Source of the DNA: Marinobacterium lutimaris
Lineage (GTDB): Bacteria; Pseudomonadota; Gammaproteobacteria; Pseudomonadales; Balneatricaceae
Reading direction: 5' to 3'
Assembly (NCBI RefSeq): GCF_900108065.1
Contig: NZ_FNVQ01000009.1
Location: 1 to 64,000, forward strand
DNA length: 64,000 bases
The notes under the pieces are model-generated. The model saw only the letters and a list, made by a program, of their open reading frames with translations, had not been told where the DNA came from and did no database searches. Positions 8,111 through 17,031 of this stretch are shown here, one piece after another. The stretch's first letter is position 1, and each line of letters starts with the position of its first letter. The translations under genes and the position numbers were made by a program.

Positions 8111-11100
8111 TTATATGACGGTTTCGGATATTGAAACGCGACTTTGCGATGAAGCTTTGATCTTGAACCAGATTGAGTACATAGCCGGCAGGAATACCAG
8201 GGTCAGCACCGTTCCGGCGAAGGTGCCGCCGATCAGGGTGTAGGCCAGGGTGCCCCAGAACACCGACTGGGTCAGCGGTATGAACGCCAGGATGGCGGCG
8301 AGCGCGGTCAGGATGACCGGGCGCGCGCGCTGCACGGTGGCCTCGACCACGGCATGGAACGGCGCCAATCCAGCCTCCTCGTTGTCGCGGATCTGACCAA
8401 TCAGGATCAGCGTGTTGCGCATCAGGATGCCGGACAACGCAATCAGGCCGACCAGGGCGTTGATGCCGAACGGCTGCTGGAACGCCAGTAGCGTGGGCAC
8501 GACGCCGATGAGGCCCAGCGGCGCGGTGGCGAACACCATCGTCATGGCGGAGATCGAGCGTACCTGGAGGATAATGGTGATCAGAGTCAGCGCGATCATG
8601 ACGGGGAAGATCGGCAACAATGCGCTATTCGCCTTGCCCGACTCCTCGATGGAACCGGCCATCTCGATCCGGTAACCGGTCGGCAGCGTGGCGACAATCG
8701 GCTGGAGCTCCGTCCACAGGCGGGTGGAGACATCCGGCGGCTGCAGGCCCTCGGCGATATCGCCGCGCACGGTAATGGTCGGTGTGCGATCGCGGCGGCG
8801 CAGGATCGGATCTTCCATGCGCACGTCCACTTTTCCCACCTGCGACAGAGGAATCCGCTGACCGCTGGCGCCAACAAGGGTGAAGTCGGCGATCCGACTC
8901 GGATCGAGCCGCGTCTCGCCGGCCGACCGGGCCGTAACCTGCACCGAACGGATATCTTCGCGCACATCGGTGACCGGGATGCCGCTCAGCAGGAACTGCA
9001 GTTGCTGAGCCACGTCGGTGGAAGTCAAGCCTATGCTCTGCAAACGATCCTGGTCGAGGGAGAAGTGCAGCGTGGGTACGCGATCGCCCCAGTCGGTGTT
9101 GACCGTCCGCATCTGAGCATCGGCCTGCATCACGCCACTCACCTCTGCCGCGATCTCACGCAGCTGGTCCGGGTCCGGCCCCATGACGCGAAAGGCAACG
9201 GGAAACGGCGACGGCGGACCGAACACGATCTGGGTCACACGCACCCGCGCCTCAGGCGCCAAACCGTCGGCTATCGCCTGCCGCAGCCTGAACTTAAGCG
9301 CCTCCCGTTCCCTGTCATTGCCCGCGAGCACCACAATCTTGGCGAACGACGGATCGGGCAATTCCGGTGACATCGCCAGGAAGAAGCGCGGAGCGCCCTG
9401 GCCGATGTAGGCAGTCACAATTCTGGCCTCCTGCTGCTGCGCAAGCCAGGCTTCGACCTTCGCCGTCGCGGCACTGGTTTGCTCGATCGAGGTACCATAG
9501 GGCATCTGCACCTCAACCAGCACTTCGGGCCGGTCGGAGGTCGGGAAGAACTGCTTCTTCACCACCCCCATGCCCATCACTGCGATCACGAAGGCGCCGA
9601 TCACGCCGGCCGCGACCAGCCATTTGCGCCGGACCACCCATCCGAGCAGGCGGCGGAAACGCTCGTAGTTCGGCGTGGCGTAGATGGACGCGTGCCCGCC
9701 TGCTTGCTGCTCATAGTTCGGCAGCAGCTTCACCCCCAGGTAGGGCGTGAACACCACGGCAACGAGCCAGGAGGCGATCAAGGCAATGCCGACGATCCAG
9801 AACATGTTGCTGGTGTACTCGCCGGCGGTCGACTTGGCGAAGCCATTGGGCATAAAGCCGATCGCGGTCACCAGGGTGCCGGCGAGCATCGGCGCGGCGG
9901 TATGGCTCCAGGCATAGGCGGCGGCCTGTATTCGCTCGTAGCCCTCCTCCATCTTCACCACCATCATCTCGATGGCGATAATCGCGTCGTCTACCAGCAG
10001 TCCCAAGGCCAGGATCAGGGAGCCAAGCGTGATGCGGTCGAAGTTCTTTCCGGTGGCCGCCATGACGATGAAGACCACGGCCAGGGTCAAGGGGACCGCG
10101 GCCGAGACCACGATGCCGGCGCGCCAGCCCATGCTGAGGAATCCCACCAGCATCACCACACCGAGGGCGACGAAGAACTTGACCATGAACTCGTCGACCG
10201 CCGAGTGGATATTGACCGACTGGTCGGTGACCTTGGACAGACTCATACCTAGCGGCATCTCGGCGTTGATCGCTTCCGCTTCGGTCTCCAGCGCCTCGCC
10301 GAGATCGAGGCCGTTCCACCCCTCGCGCATGACCACGCCAAGCAGCAGGGTCGGTTCGCCGTTGTTGCGGATCAGGAAGGTAGCCGGATCCTCGTAGCCA
10401 CGCTTCACCTCGGCGAGGTCACCGAGCTTCAGCGTCTGGCCCCGCGCCGCGACGGGCGTATTGCGGATCGCTTCCAGATCGTCGATGGCACCATCGAGTC
10501 GGATGAAGACCTGTGGCCCCTTGGCTTCGATCGAGCCGGCGGGGGTCATCTGGTTGCGGCTATTCAGCGCGTCAAAGAGATCGCGTGGAGACACACCCAG
10601 GGTGGCAAGGCGGTCATGGGAGAACTCGATGAAGATCCGCTCGGCCTGCTCGCCAATGATGTTTACCTTCTTGACACCGGGCACGTGAAGCAGGCGCTGG
10701 CGCAAGGTCTCCGCATCGCGCACCAGTTGCCGATGCGGCTCGCCCTTGGCTTTCAGGGCATAGAGCGCGAAGGTCACGTCGGCGTATTCGTCGTTCACCA
10801 TCGGGCCGATGACGCCCCGCGGCAGCGTGAGCGCCTCATCACCGAGCTTCTTGCGTGCCTGATAGAACTGTTCAGGGACATCGGCGGGCGGCGTACTGTC
10901 GAGCAGCACCACCGTGGTGAAGGCCAGGCCCGGTCGCGTAAACGTCTCGGTGCGGTCATACCAGCGCAGCTCCTGCATCCGCTTTTCCAGCGGCTCGGCG
11001 ACCAACTCCTCCATCTCCTTGGCGGTCGCTCCGGGCCAGGCGGTGATCACGGTCATCTGCTTGATGGTAAAGGCGGGATCCTCTGCCCGGCCCAGCGTCA

Positions 11101-11197
11101 GGAAGGCGAAGACGCCGGCGATGAAGATCGCCAGCATCAGGAACAGGGTGACCGAGCGCTCGCGTACGGCGAGCGCGGAGAGATTGAAGCCGCTCAT
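8111..11197 (-). CDS. RND efflux pump permease (AcrB/MexB superfamily), 1028 aa
   Basis: The inner-membrane proton antiporter of a tripartite efflux system. It has TM1 at about 13-35, a first large periplasmic loop, and TM4 'GLLVDDAIIAIEM' with the paired proton-relay aspartates D403/D404. A second half repeats the arrangement from 'WLVAAGVIGAF'. The length is normal for the family. It differs from classic AcrB in the N-terminus ('FNLSALAVRERSVTLFLM') and looks like the RND group often found with a single lipoprotein adaptor. Its ATG overlaps the adaptor stop by four bases (ATGA), showing coupling. Export probably proceeds through the outer-membrane factor at 13271. The substrate cannot be read from sequence. 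Confidence 0.95.
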   Translation of the reverse strand: MSGFNLSALAVRERSVTLFLMLAIFIAGVFAFLTLGRAEDPAFTIKQMTVITAWPGATAKEMEELVAEPLEKRMQELRWYDRTETFTRPGLAFTTVVLLDSTPPADVPEQFYQARKKLGDEALTLPRGVIGPMVNDEYADVTFALYALKAKGEPHRQLVRDAETLRQRLLHVPGVKKVNIIGEQAERIFIEFSHDRLATLGVSPRDLFDALNSRNQMTPAGSIEAKGPQVFIRLDGAIDDLEAIRNTPVAARGQTLKLGDLAEVKRGYEDPATFLIRNNGEPTLLLGVVMREGWNGLDLGEALETEAEAINAEMPLGMSLSKVTDQSVNIHSAVDEFMVKFFVALGVVMLVGFLSMGWRAGIVVSAAVPLTLAVVFIVMAATGKNFDRITLGSLILALGLLVDDAIIAIEMMVVKMEEGYERIQAAAYAWSHTAAPMLAGTLVTAIGFMPNGFAKSTAGEYTSNMFWIVGIALIASWLVAVVFTPYLGVKLLPNYEQQAGGHASIYATPNYERFRRLLGWVVRRKWLVAAGVIGAFVIAVMGMGVVKKQFFPTSDRPEVLVEVQMPYGTSIEQTSAATAKVEAWLAQQQEARIVTAYIGQGAPRFFLAMSPELPDPSFAKIVVLAGNDREREALKFRLRQAIADGLAPEARVRVTQIVFGPPSPFPVAFRVMGPDPDQLREIAAEVSGVMQADAQMRTVNTDWGDRVPTLHFSLDQDRLQSIGLTSTDVAQQLQFLLSGIPVTDVREDIRSVQVTARSAGETRLDPSRIADFTLVGASGQRIPLSQVGKVDVRMEDPILRRRDRTPTITVRGDIAEGLQPPDVSTRLWTELQPIVATLPTGYRIEMAGSIEESGKANSALLPIFPVMIALTLITIILQVRSISAMTMVFATAPLGLIGVVPTLLAFQQPFGINALVGLIALSGILMRNTLILIGQIRDNEEAGLAPFHAVVEATVQRARPVILTALAAILAFIPLTQSVFWGTLAYTLIGGTFAGTVLTLVFLPAMYSIWFKIKASSQSRVSISETVI

Positions 11198-12438
11198 TGG
11201 CGTTCCCCTAATCCGCTCAGGGCTGCTCCCCCTGATTCGCTCATGGCTGCCCTCTCGCCATTGACGGCCAGGCCGTATGCGGCAGCGTTCCCGATCAGTC
11301 GCACGGGCTCGCCTTCATGCAGCAGATGGGCACCGAGCGCCACGACGCTGTCACCAACCTCCAGATCACCGACCACCAACGCCGTTTCGTCACTGAGACT
11401 GGCGACCTTCACCGCATGCCAAGTGGCGCGAGGCCCCTGCTCTTCGCTCCCCAGCCCCTCGACCAGCCAGACACCGGGGCCTTTGCCCGAATCGTAGAGC
11501 GCGCCTATTGGTACTTGGAGCATCGGTGCCTGGAGCGCCGGCTCGGAACTGCCGGCCGGCCTTTGTGTTGCCGAATCATGCTTGGCCGGATCCTGGTTGG
11601 TCGCAAGCTGAATGGAAACGGTGGAGCCCAGCGGCGCGTTCGCCAGTCCTTCCTCCAGCACGTATCGCGCCTCGAAGGTCCGGGTCTGGGGGTTGGCCGC
11701 GTCCGACAACTGGCGCAGTGTCGCAGAGCCGGTCTGCCCGCTGCTATATAGTGTCGCCCGGCCGGTGGATCCGATCACCGGACGCAGGGTTTCGGGGAGT
11801 TCGATAATCGCCTCGCGAGCCCCGGCATGTGCCACACGCACGACAACCTGACCGGCACCGACAACCTGCCCCGGCTCGGCCAGGGTCTCGACTACCACAC
11901 CATCCGCATCGGCCAACAGGACAGCGTAGCCGGTCTCGTTACGGGCTACCTCGGCCCGGGCCTGGGCCGCATTAAGCTCCGCCCGGGCTGCCATGGCGGC
12001 CGCCTTGACCTTGTCGTAAGCCGATGCCGACACCGCGCCCCTGGAGACGAGATCTCGGTATCGCGCCTCGTCCTCCGCGGTCTGGCGCGCAAGCGCGGCG
12101 GCAGCCGCAACCGCTTCCTCATAGGCGCGCGTGGCAAGCCTCAGATCCGTGGGGTCGATACGCATCAGCGGCTGACCGCGCTTGACCGACTGTCCGGTAT
12201 CGACCAGACGTTCCAGGATCTTGCCGGGTACACGAAAGCCAAGGCCGCTCTGCACCCGCGCCGCGACGACACCGGTGAACGCGCGCTCCGCCTGACCGGC
12301 TGTCGCCACCGTTGCTACCCGTACGAGGGGGCTTTGCGTGCGCGGATCGGTTGAAGAACTAGCGTCATTACATGCCGACAAGGCCAAGGGCAGCAGACCG
12401 ATGACAGCAAGGAGTGGGATATCACGGTGCTTAAGCAT
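11194..12438 (-). CDS. RND efflux periplasmic adaptor lipoprotein (HlyD/MFP family), 414 aa
   Basis: A membrane fusion protein that bridges the RND pump and the outer-membrane factor. A lipoprotein signal ends in the lipobox 'LALSAC' with Cys23 as the lipid anchor. A lipoyl half-motif 'LGFRVPGKILERLVDTGQSV' near 70, an alpha-hairpin of about 80 residues rich in Ala, Arg and Glu, and the returning half 'DGVVVETLAEPGQVV' follow. AGGAGG precedes the ATG. It is the first gene of the - strand efflux operon. Its promoter (TTGACG, 17 bases, TAGTAT) overlaps a perfect inverted repeat that is the likely TetR operator. Confidence 0.93.
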   Translation of the reverse strand: MLKHRDIPLLAVIGLLPLALSACNDASSSTDPRTQSPLVRVATVATAGQAERAFTGVVAARVQSGLGFRVPGKILERLVDTGQSVKRGQPLMRIDPTDLRLATRAYEEAVAAAAALARQTAEDEARYRDLVSRGAVSASAYDKVKAAAMAARAELNAAQARAEVARNETGYAVLLADADGVVVETLAEPGQVVGAGQVVVRVAHAGAREAIIELPETLRPVIGSTGRATLYSSGQTGSATLRQLSDAANPQTRTFEARYVLEEGLANAPLGSTVSIQLATNQDPAKHDSATQRPAGSSEPALQAPMLQVPIGALYDSGKGPGVWLVEGLGSEEQGPRATWHAVKVASLSDETALVVGDLEVGDSVVALGAHLLHEGEPVRLIGNAAAYGLAVNGERAAMSESGGAALSGLGERQ

Positions 12439-12466
12439 GGAGACCTCCTAAAGAGTGAATGTCCCC

Positions 12467-12502
12467 ATACTAGAACTAGTGACCATTTTCGTCAATGGTC
12501 AC
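12467..12502 (-). promoter_or_regulatory. Promoter and TetR operator of the adaptor-pump operon
   Basis: On the - strand, -35 TTGACG (12490-12495) and -10 TAGTAT (12467-12472) are 17 bases apart. Overlapping the -35 is a perfect inverted repeat, GTGACCATT, six bases, AATGGTCAC, at 12479-12502. The same half-site recurs before the outer-membrane factor gene at 13177-13200, preceded in both places by the identical bases AACTA. Repression by the TetR protein encoded between the two sites is inferred from this arrangement. Confidence 0.75.
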
Positions 12503-12521
12503 AATCAGTATTTACTAGCGT

Positions 12522-13139
12522 CTAAGGTGCCAAACTGCGCAACACCAGATTCGAAAGCTGTACCGGTGCCTCCTCGACAAGATCGAGGTTGTACTGCAGT
12601 TGAAGCGGATTGACATAGGGCTGCATGACCAAGTCGACCGCATGCACCGTCTCGTCCAAGGGAGTCTTGCGCTCGAACTCGCCGCTCTCCCGCCCTTCGC
12701 GGACCACCTCCGTCAGAATCTCACGAATCCGCTCGCAGTAGGAACGGGCGGACGGCCAGCCCTCGCCGGCGGAATACGCCGCGATGTCGTAAAGCTTGCG
12801 CTCATTGAAGAAAAGTCCCGCACCAGTCTCCACTAACGTCTTGAACATTCTACGAAATTTTTCGGATGGCGTAGTCGCATCGGCCACCGCCCGTTCGACC
12901 GCCGCGATCATCGTACTCAAAGTTTTGGCACAGATCGCCTCGCCGATCGCCTGCTTGGAATCGAAGAACTTGTAGATGTACGCCTTGGAAAAACCGATCG
13001 CCTTGGCCAGGTCGGAGACCGTGGTCTTCTCGTACCCGTAATGGCTGAAGTGCGCTTCAGCCGCCTCCACGATCTGCTCGCGAACACTGTGTTCGGCGGG
13101 GCCGCGCGACTGCGGGACAGAAGACTCGTTTTCACTCAT
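12522..13139 (-). CDS. TetR-family transcriptional repressor, 205 aa
   Basis: An N-terminal TetR helix-turn-helix is visible as 'YEKTTVSDLAKAIGFSKAYIYKFF' in two parts at residues 36-59. A helical ligand-binding domain follows. The length is normal. It lies between the adaptor operon on the same strand and the divergent outer-membrane factor gene, with the matching operators at 12479-12502 and 13177-13200 flanking it. The second operator also lies in its own upstream region, so autoregulation is likely. The effector is probably a substrate of the efflux system. The start at 13139 follows AAGGTG in 'AAGGTGTTCTTATG'. Confidence 0.92.
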   Translation of the reverse strand: MSENESSVPQSRGPAEHSVREQIVEAAEAHFSHYGYEKTTVSDLAKAIGFSKAYIYKFFDSKQAIGEAICAKTLSTMIAAVERAVADATTPSEKFRRMFKTLVETGAGLFFNERKLYDIAAYSAGEGWPSARSYCERIREILTEVVREGRESGEFERKTPLDETVHAVDLVMQPYVNPLQLQYNLDLVEEAPVQLSNLVLRSLAP

Positions 13140-13166
13140 AAGAACACCTTATCTCGATATTTTCGA

Positions 13167-13200
13167 TTGACAACTAGTGACCATATTGGACTATAGTCAC
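13167..13200 (+). promoter_or_regulatory. Divergent tetR / outer-membrane factor control region with TetR operator
   Basis: A consensus -35 TTGACA at 13167-13172 is followed after 17-19 bases by ACTATA/TATAGT as a -10, reading toward the outer-membrane factor gene. The operator at 13177-13200 reads GTGACCAT, eight bases, ATAGTCAC and fills the space between -35 and -10. It is the near-twin of the perfect repeat at 12479-12502. A repressor bound here would block RNA polymerase. Confidence 0.7.
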
Positions 13201-13270
13201 TTTAGCAACTCAACTACGTAACTCAATTAAGCAACTCAAGCTAACACCACTCAACTGCCGGAGAACTTCC

Positions 13271-14758
13271 ATGCTTACCCGCCCCCGCTCTCTTGCCTTT
13301 CTGCTGAGTGTCAGCGTCATGACGGGCTGCGCGGTCGGCCCTGACTACAGGGCACCCGAGACCAGCCTGTCGGCTCGCTTCCTCGGTCAGGACAGTGTCG
13401 AGCAGCGGCAGGCTCAAAACAGTGCTGAGCTGCAAGCCTGGTGGGCATCTTTCGATGACCCGTTGCTGACACGCTTCGTCACCCTGGCGCTCGAACAGAA
13501 CCTGGATATTGCACAAGCGGCGGCGCGAGTCGTCCAGGCGCGGGGGTCATTGCACCTGGCCGATGCGGCACTGCTACCGTCGGCGAATGTGAGTGCTCAG
13601 GGTGCGAAAGCCTACCAGTCGATCGAAACCCCGCTGGGACAGGTGCTCAACTCGACGCCCGATTTCGACCGCAGTGGCAGCGCCTACGAGGCCGACCTTG
13701 TTGCAGGCTGGGAGATCGACCTGTTCGGCGGCCTGCGGCGAGGCCGGGAAGCCGCACACGCAGCGTACGCGGCATCCGAAGCCGGCGCCGTGGCGACACG
13801 ACTCGCCGTGGCTGCACAAACGGCGGATCTGTACGTCACGATCCGAGGCTTGCAGGCGCGCATCGCGATCGCCGAACAGCAGGCCCAGACCCGCCGCCGC
13901 CTGCTCGACACGATCAGGTTCCAGTATGAGAAGGAGATCGCCGCCGAACTTCAAGTGAATCAGGCCGAGGGCTCGCTTGCTCAGGTCGAAGCCCGGATTC
14001 CCGTCCTCGAAGCGGGCCTCGATGCAGCGATGAACGCACTGGACGTACTGCTCGGCGCACAGCCGGGCACCTACCGTAACGAACTGACCCCGGTGGCGCC
14101 GATCCCGCTCGCGCCGGCGCTGGCCGAAACCGGCACCCCGGCCGAGATGATTCGCCGCCGACCGGATCTCATCGTCGCCGAGCGGCGCCTTGCCGCAGCC
14201 AATGCTCGCATAGGCGTGGCAATTTCGGAGTACTACCCCAAGTTCTCACTCGGCGCGCTACTGGGCAGCGCCACCACGATATCGAGCGGCAACCTGTTCA
14301 GCGGTGACGCCAACCAGGCCCAGGGCGTGCTCGGACTACGCTGGCGCCTGTTCGACTTCGGCCGCGTCGAGGCACAGATCGCCGCCGCGCGTGGCCAGGA
14401 AGCCGAAGCGCTCGCAGCCTACCGCCTGGCCGCGTTGAGGGCAACCGAGGAGGTCGAGAACGCCTTCTCGGCTCTGATCAAACGTGAGGCCCAATTCGGC
14501 ATTTTAACACGGGGAGAAACATATCTCGCCCGTGCCCGCGAGAACTCGCTTGCCGCCTACGAGGGGGGCGTCGTCAGCCTGATCGAGGTGTTGAATGCCG
14601 ACAGTAATCTGCTGCAGGTGAGTGACGCCAAGGCACAGGCGCAAACCGAGGCGACACGCGCCGCCATCGTCTCCTTCCGGGCACTCGGGGGTGGCTGGGA
14701 TCCGAGAAAGGCCAGCGACCTCTCGACGCCCTCCTTCTCTGGCAACAATCAAAGGTGA
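13271..14758 (+). CDS. Outer-membrane efflux factor lipoprotein (OprM/NodT type), 495 aa
   Basis: A TolC-fold trimeric outer-membrane channel of the NodT lipoprotein group. The signal peptide ends in lipobox 'VMTGC' with Cys20, followed by the usual 'AVGPDYRAPE' start of the mature protein. Two repeated halves each carry a 'RRPDLIVAERRLAAANARIG'-like segment near 295-314 and the coiled helical arms. Length is typical. It is divergent from tetR, with its own promoter containing a TetR operator, so pump and channel are expressed together from separate transcripts. The start is supported by GGAG 8 bases upstream. Confidence 0.94.
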   Translation: MLTRPRSLAFLLSVSVMTGCAVGPDYRAPETSLSARFLGQDSVEQRQAQNSAELQAWWASFDDPLLTRFVTLALEQNLDIAQAAARVVQARGSLHLADAALLPSANVSAQGAKAYQSIETPLGQVLNSTPDFDRSGSAYEADLVAGWEIDLFGGLRRGREAAHAAYAASEAGAVATRLAVAAQTADLYVTIRGLQARIAIAEQQAQTRRRLLDTIRFQYEKEIAAELQVNQAEGSLAQVEARIPVLEAGLDAAMNALDVLLGAQPGTYRNELTPVAPIPLAPALAETGTPAEMIRRRPDLIVAERRLAAANARIGVAISEYYPKFSLGALLGSATTISSGNLFSGDANQAQGVLGLRWRLFDFGRVEAQIAAARGQEAEALAAYRLAALRATEEVENAFSALIKREAQFGILTRGETYLARARENSLAAYEGGVVSLIEVLNADSNLLQVSDAKAQAQTEATRAAIVSFRALGGGWDPRKASDLSTPSFSGNNQR

Positions 14759-14928
14759 GCAACATGATCACGGAGGACCCATCACGGGTACTCATCACGG
14801 GCCGTCGCGCAGAATCGACGAGGCGATTGCCCGCCAACATGCCGAACAAGGCCGCTCGCTGGTCTTAGCGGCATACCGGCTGGGCAGGCCCTGGGTAACC
14901 ACGCACATGATCTCTAGAGGTTAACTGC
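14759..14928 (+). other. Short region with a possible small-protein remnant
   Basis: One frame reads 'RRIDEAIARQHAEQGRSLVL', followed by 'AAYRLGRPWVTTHMISRG' and a stop near 14922. This pattern resembles small helical proteins of 50-60 residues. No start codon with a ribosome site is found in this frame downstream of the outer-membrane factor gene, so it is more likely a remnant than a gene. The ATG at 14764 opens another frame that soon stops. Confidence 0.2.
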
Positions 14929-15480
14929 ATGACATTACACTGCGACGCTATGAATCCCGAAGAGACGCTGGCTCTCTGGCAGGCCGAGGACACCGCCATA
15001 CGGGCCAGGCTCCAGCCCACCCCCGGCGTGGCATCGCCGGCCCAGATCGCCAGGCGCAGCGGATTGCAGATATTGGAAGCGATCTCCGCCGGCGAGCTGC
15101 CGCTACCGCCGATGGCGGGCACGCTCGACTTCATCCCGGTTCACATCGAGTCCGGATATGCAGTATTCCAGGGACGGCCGGACTCCAGTTACTACAACCC
15201 GATGGGCACGGTACACGGCGGCTGGTACGCCACCATGCTGGATACGGCGATGGGATGCGCCGTGCACTCGACATTGCCGGCGGGAAAGGCATACACGACT
15301 CTCGAACTGAAGCTCAACCTCATTCGTCCCCTCTCCGAGGCGGTGCCGCTGGTGCGCGTGGAGGGTCGCCTGGTTCACGGCGGTGGTCGAGTAGCGACGG
15401 CAGAAGGCCAGATTTTCGGACCGGACGGCAAACTCTACGCACTCGCGAGCACGACTTGCTTGCTATTCAAACCGACGTGA
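14929..15480 (+). CDS. PaaI-family acyl-CoA thioesterase, hotdog fold, 183 aa
   Basis: A hotdog-fold thioesterase expected to hydrolyse an acyl- or aryl-CoA. The family motif 'NPMGTVHGGWYATMLDTAMG' lies near residues 88-107, with the HGG turn and the acidic residue of the central helix. A beta-rich C-terminus with 'GGGRVATAEGQIF' follows. The N-terminal 50 residues are an extra helical extension. The start at 14929 has AGAGG upstream; an alternative Met lies seven codons in. It is same-strand with and 170 bases after the efflux factor gene. The substrate is unknown, and a link to the FabF of the neighbouring operon is only a possibility. Confidence 0.85.
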   Translation: MTLHCDAMNPEETLALWQAEDTAIRARLQPTPGVASPAQIARRSGLQILEAISAGELPLPPMAGTLDFIPVHIESGYAVFQGRPDSSYYNPMGTVHGGWYATMLDTAMGCAVHSTLPAGKAYTTLELKLNLIRPLSEAVPLVRVEGRLVHGGGRVATAEGQIFGPDGKLYALASTTCLLFKPT

Positions 15481-15622
15481 TAACCATCGGCAGTTTTGGG
15501 GCGCAGATGAAAACTTCGTACTGAATTACCCCTAGTCCTCTAGACACCTCAATGCCATAGGATGGGCTTACCCCCGCCCTTGAAAATCCGGGGGTTGCAC
15601 TTCATTCTGCCAGCGGATCGAC

Positions 15623-16012
15623 TCAACTTGGGCCGTCGACATTGAGGAGGGTTTCGCCTTCGCCGATACGCACGAAGACGTAGTGAACATCGTCTCCGCC
15701 TTCCAAGATTTGGCACCGATGGATCGCCTGGCGCGGGAAATAGGCATAGTCGCCCTTGCCAATCTCGAAGGATTGCTCACCGTTTTCACCGTAGTCGACA
15801 CGAATTCGACCCGAGAGCATATACATCACGCTGTCGAAATCCTTATGATGATGCCACTGGCTTGGCGCGTTGAGTGCCGTGACGTGGCACTCGCCAACCC
15901 AAAGCGTGCCTGCCTCCAGTGCCTTCTTGCGATTCTGCCCTGGCGTCTGAGGCCCCTGGGTCAACTGCTCCGCTTTCACGAAGCCGATCTTTTCAAATAG
16001 TCCTCTGTTCAT
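15623..16012 (-). CDS. Small cupin-domain protein, 129 aa
   Basis: A single cupin barrel. Motif 1 'WHHHKDFDSVMYMLSGRIRV' provides the metal-binding histidines and the glutamate-like position is occupied by Asp. Motif 2 'GDYAYFPRQAIHRC' provides the second His. The ATG at 16012 is chosen over 16027 because AGAGG sits eight bases before it. It is divergent from an AraC-type regulator that itself carries a cupin sensor, with 67 bases between starts, so that regulator probably controls it. The function could be an isomerase, dioxygenase or binding protein. Confidence 0.75.
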   Translation of the reverse strand: MNRGLFEKIGFVKAEQLTQGPQTPGQNRKKALEAGTLWVGECHVTALNAPSQWHHHKDFDSVMYMLSGRIRVDYGENGEQSFEIGKGDYAYFPRQAIHRCQILEGGDDVHYVFVRIGEGETLLNVDGPS

Positions 16013-16079
16013 GTCGATACCTCTCATTGTTGGGCTATGCCTGTCTTGAAAGCAGTGAATTTCAGAGTATTCTGGTCGA

Positions 16080-16898
16080 ATGAAGATAACTGGACATTTT
16101 CTGTCGCCAACGCGACAGGCTGAAATTCTTCCGTTCGAGACTGCGTCGCGTTCGATCGTCGGGTTCGCATGCGACTACCCGGCAGGCCTGTCGTCGGGCA
16201 TGCATAGTCATCCAAGGGCGCAATTGCTCTACGCAACTTCAGGTGTCATGCGGGTGGACACGCAAGACACCAGCTATCTTGTGCCACCCACGACCGCTCT
16301 CTTTCTTCCCGCCAACGTGGAGCACGCCATCAGCATGGATGGCCCGGTTGCGATGCGAGCGCTGTTCATGCGGGAGGAGGTCGCCGCACGGGTGGCAAAT
16401 GTGACCAAGGTCATCGCGATTTCGGGCCTGCTGCGCGAACTCATCCTCGCGGTCTGTGCCGAGACGGTGGAGTGGGAACTAGAAGGCCGGGGGTATTACC
16501 TGACTGAATTGACTCTGGATGAGATCGCCAGGGCAGAGCCGCTTCCGCTCGGTCTGCAGTTGCCATCCGACGCACGCCTTCTAAGGGTGGTGATGGGGCT
16601 GTTGAAGCGTCCGCACGACAGGAGCAATCTTGAAGAGTGGTCGGATGTCGCTAGCGCGTCGAGCCGGACGCTCGCCCGATTGTTCCGGGCGGAAACAGGA
16701 ATGAGTTTTCGACAATGGCGACAGCAGGCGCGTTTGACGGCGGCGCTCAGTGCCCTGTCCACCGGGGGTTCTCCCGCCCGGGCCGCCGCCATTGCGGGCT
16801 TTGATTCGGTCCCTGCTTTTGGTGCTGCGTTCCGGGGGCTTTTCGGAATAACCCCAGGCCAGGCGCGTCGACGCTATTTCGGTTCTCGAGACGAGTAA
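16080..16898 (+). CDS. AraC-family regulator with N-terminal cupin sensor, 272 aa
   Basis: A cupin-like sensor domain (residues 20-100, with 'HSHPRAQLLYATSG' and 'PANVEHAIS') precedes a C-terminal AraC DNA-binding domain. In that domain the first helix-turn-helix is near 'ASSRTLARLFRAETGMSF' and the second near 'AAIAGFDSVPAFGAAFRG', ending with 'GITPGQARRRYF'. Length and layout match the AraC group that regulates an adjacent transporter or enzyme. No strong ribosome site precedes the start. It is divergent from the small cupin gene, its most likely target. Confidence 0.87.
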   Translation: MKITGHFLSPTRQAEILPFETASRSIVGFACDYPAGLSSGMHSHPRAQLLYATSGVMRVDTQDTSYLVPPTTALFLPANVEHAISMDGPVAMRALFMREEVAARVANVTKVIAISGLLRELILAVCAETVEWELEGRGYYLTELTLDEIARAEPLPLGLQLPSDARLLRVVMGLLKRPHDRSNLEEWSDVASASSRTLARLFRAETGMSFRQWRQQARLTAALSALSTGGSPARAAAIAGFDSVPAFGAAFRGLFGITPGQARRRYFGSRDE

Positions 16899-17031
16899 AC
16901 AGGTATTGTCCGATTGGCGATAGAAATTGTCAGGTTGCCATTCGTCCCGTCAGCTAGATTGTCTTTGGGCTGAATATCGCGGTGACACCCACCCGTTAAT
17001 CTCAACCAGAATTATTGCAGAGGAGACACCT

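Noticed and set aside
9479-10252. Long + strand open frame inside the RND pump gene
   Set aside because: It is antisense to the conserved RND permease and has His/Gly/Asp-rich nonsense composition.
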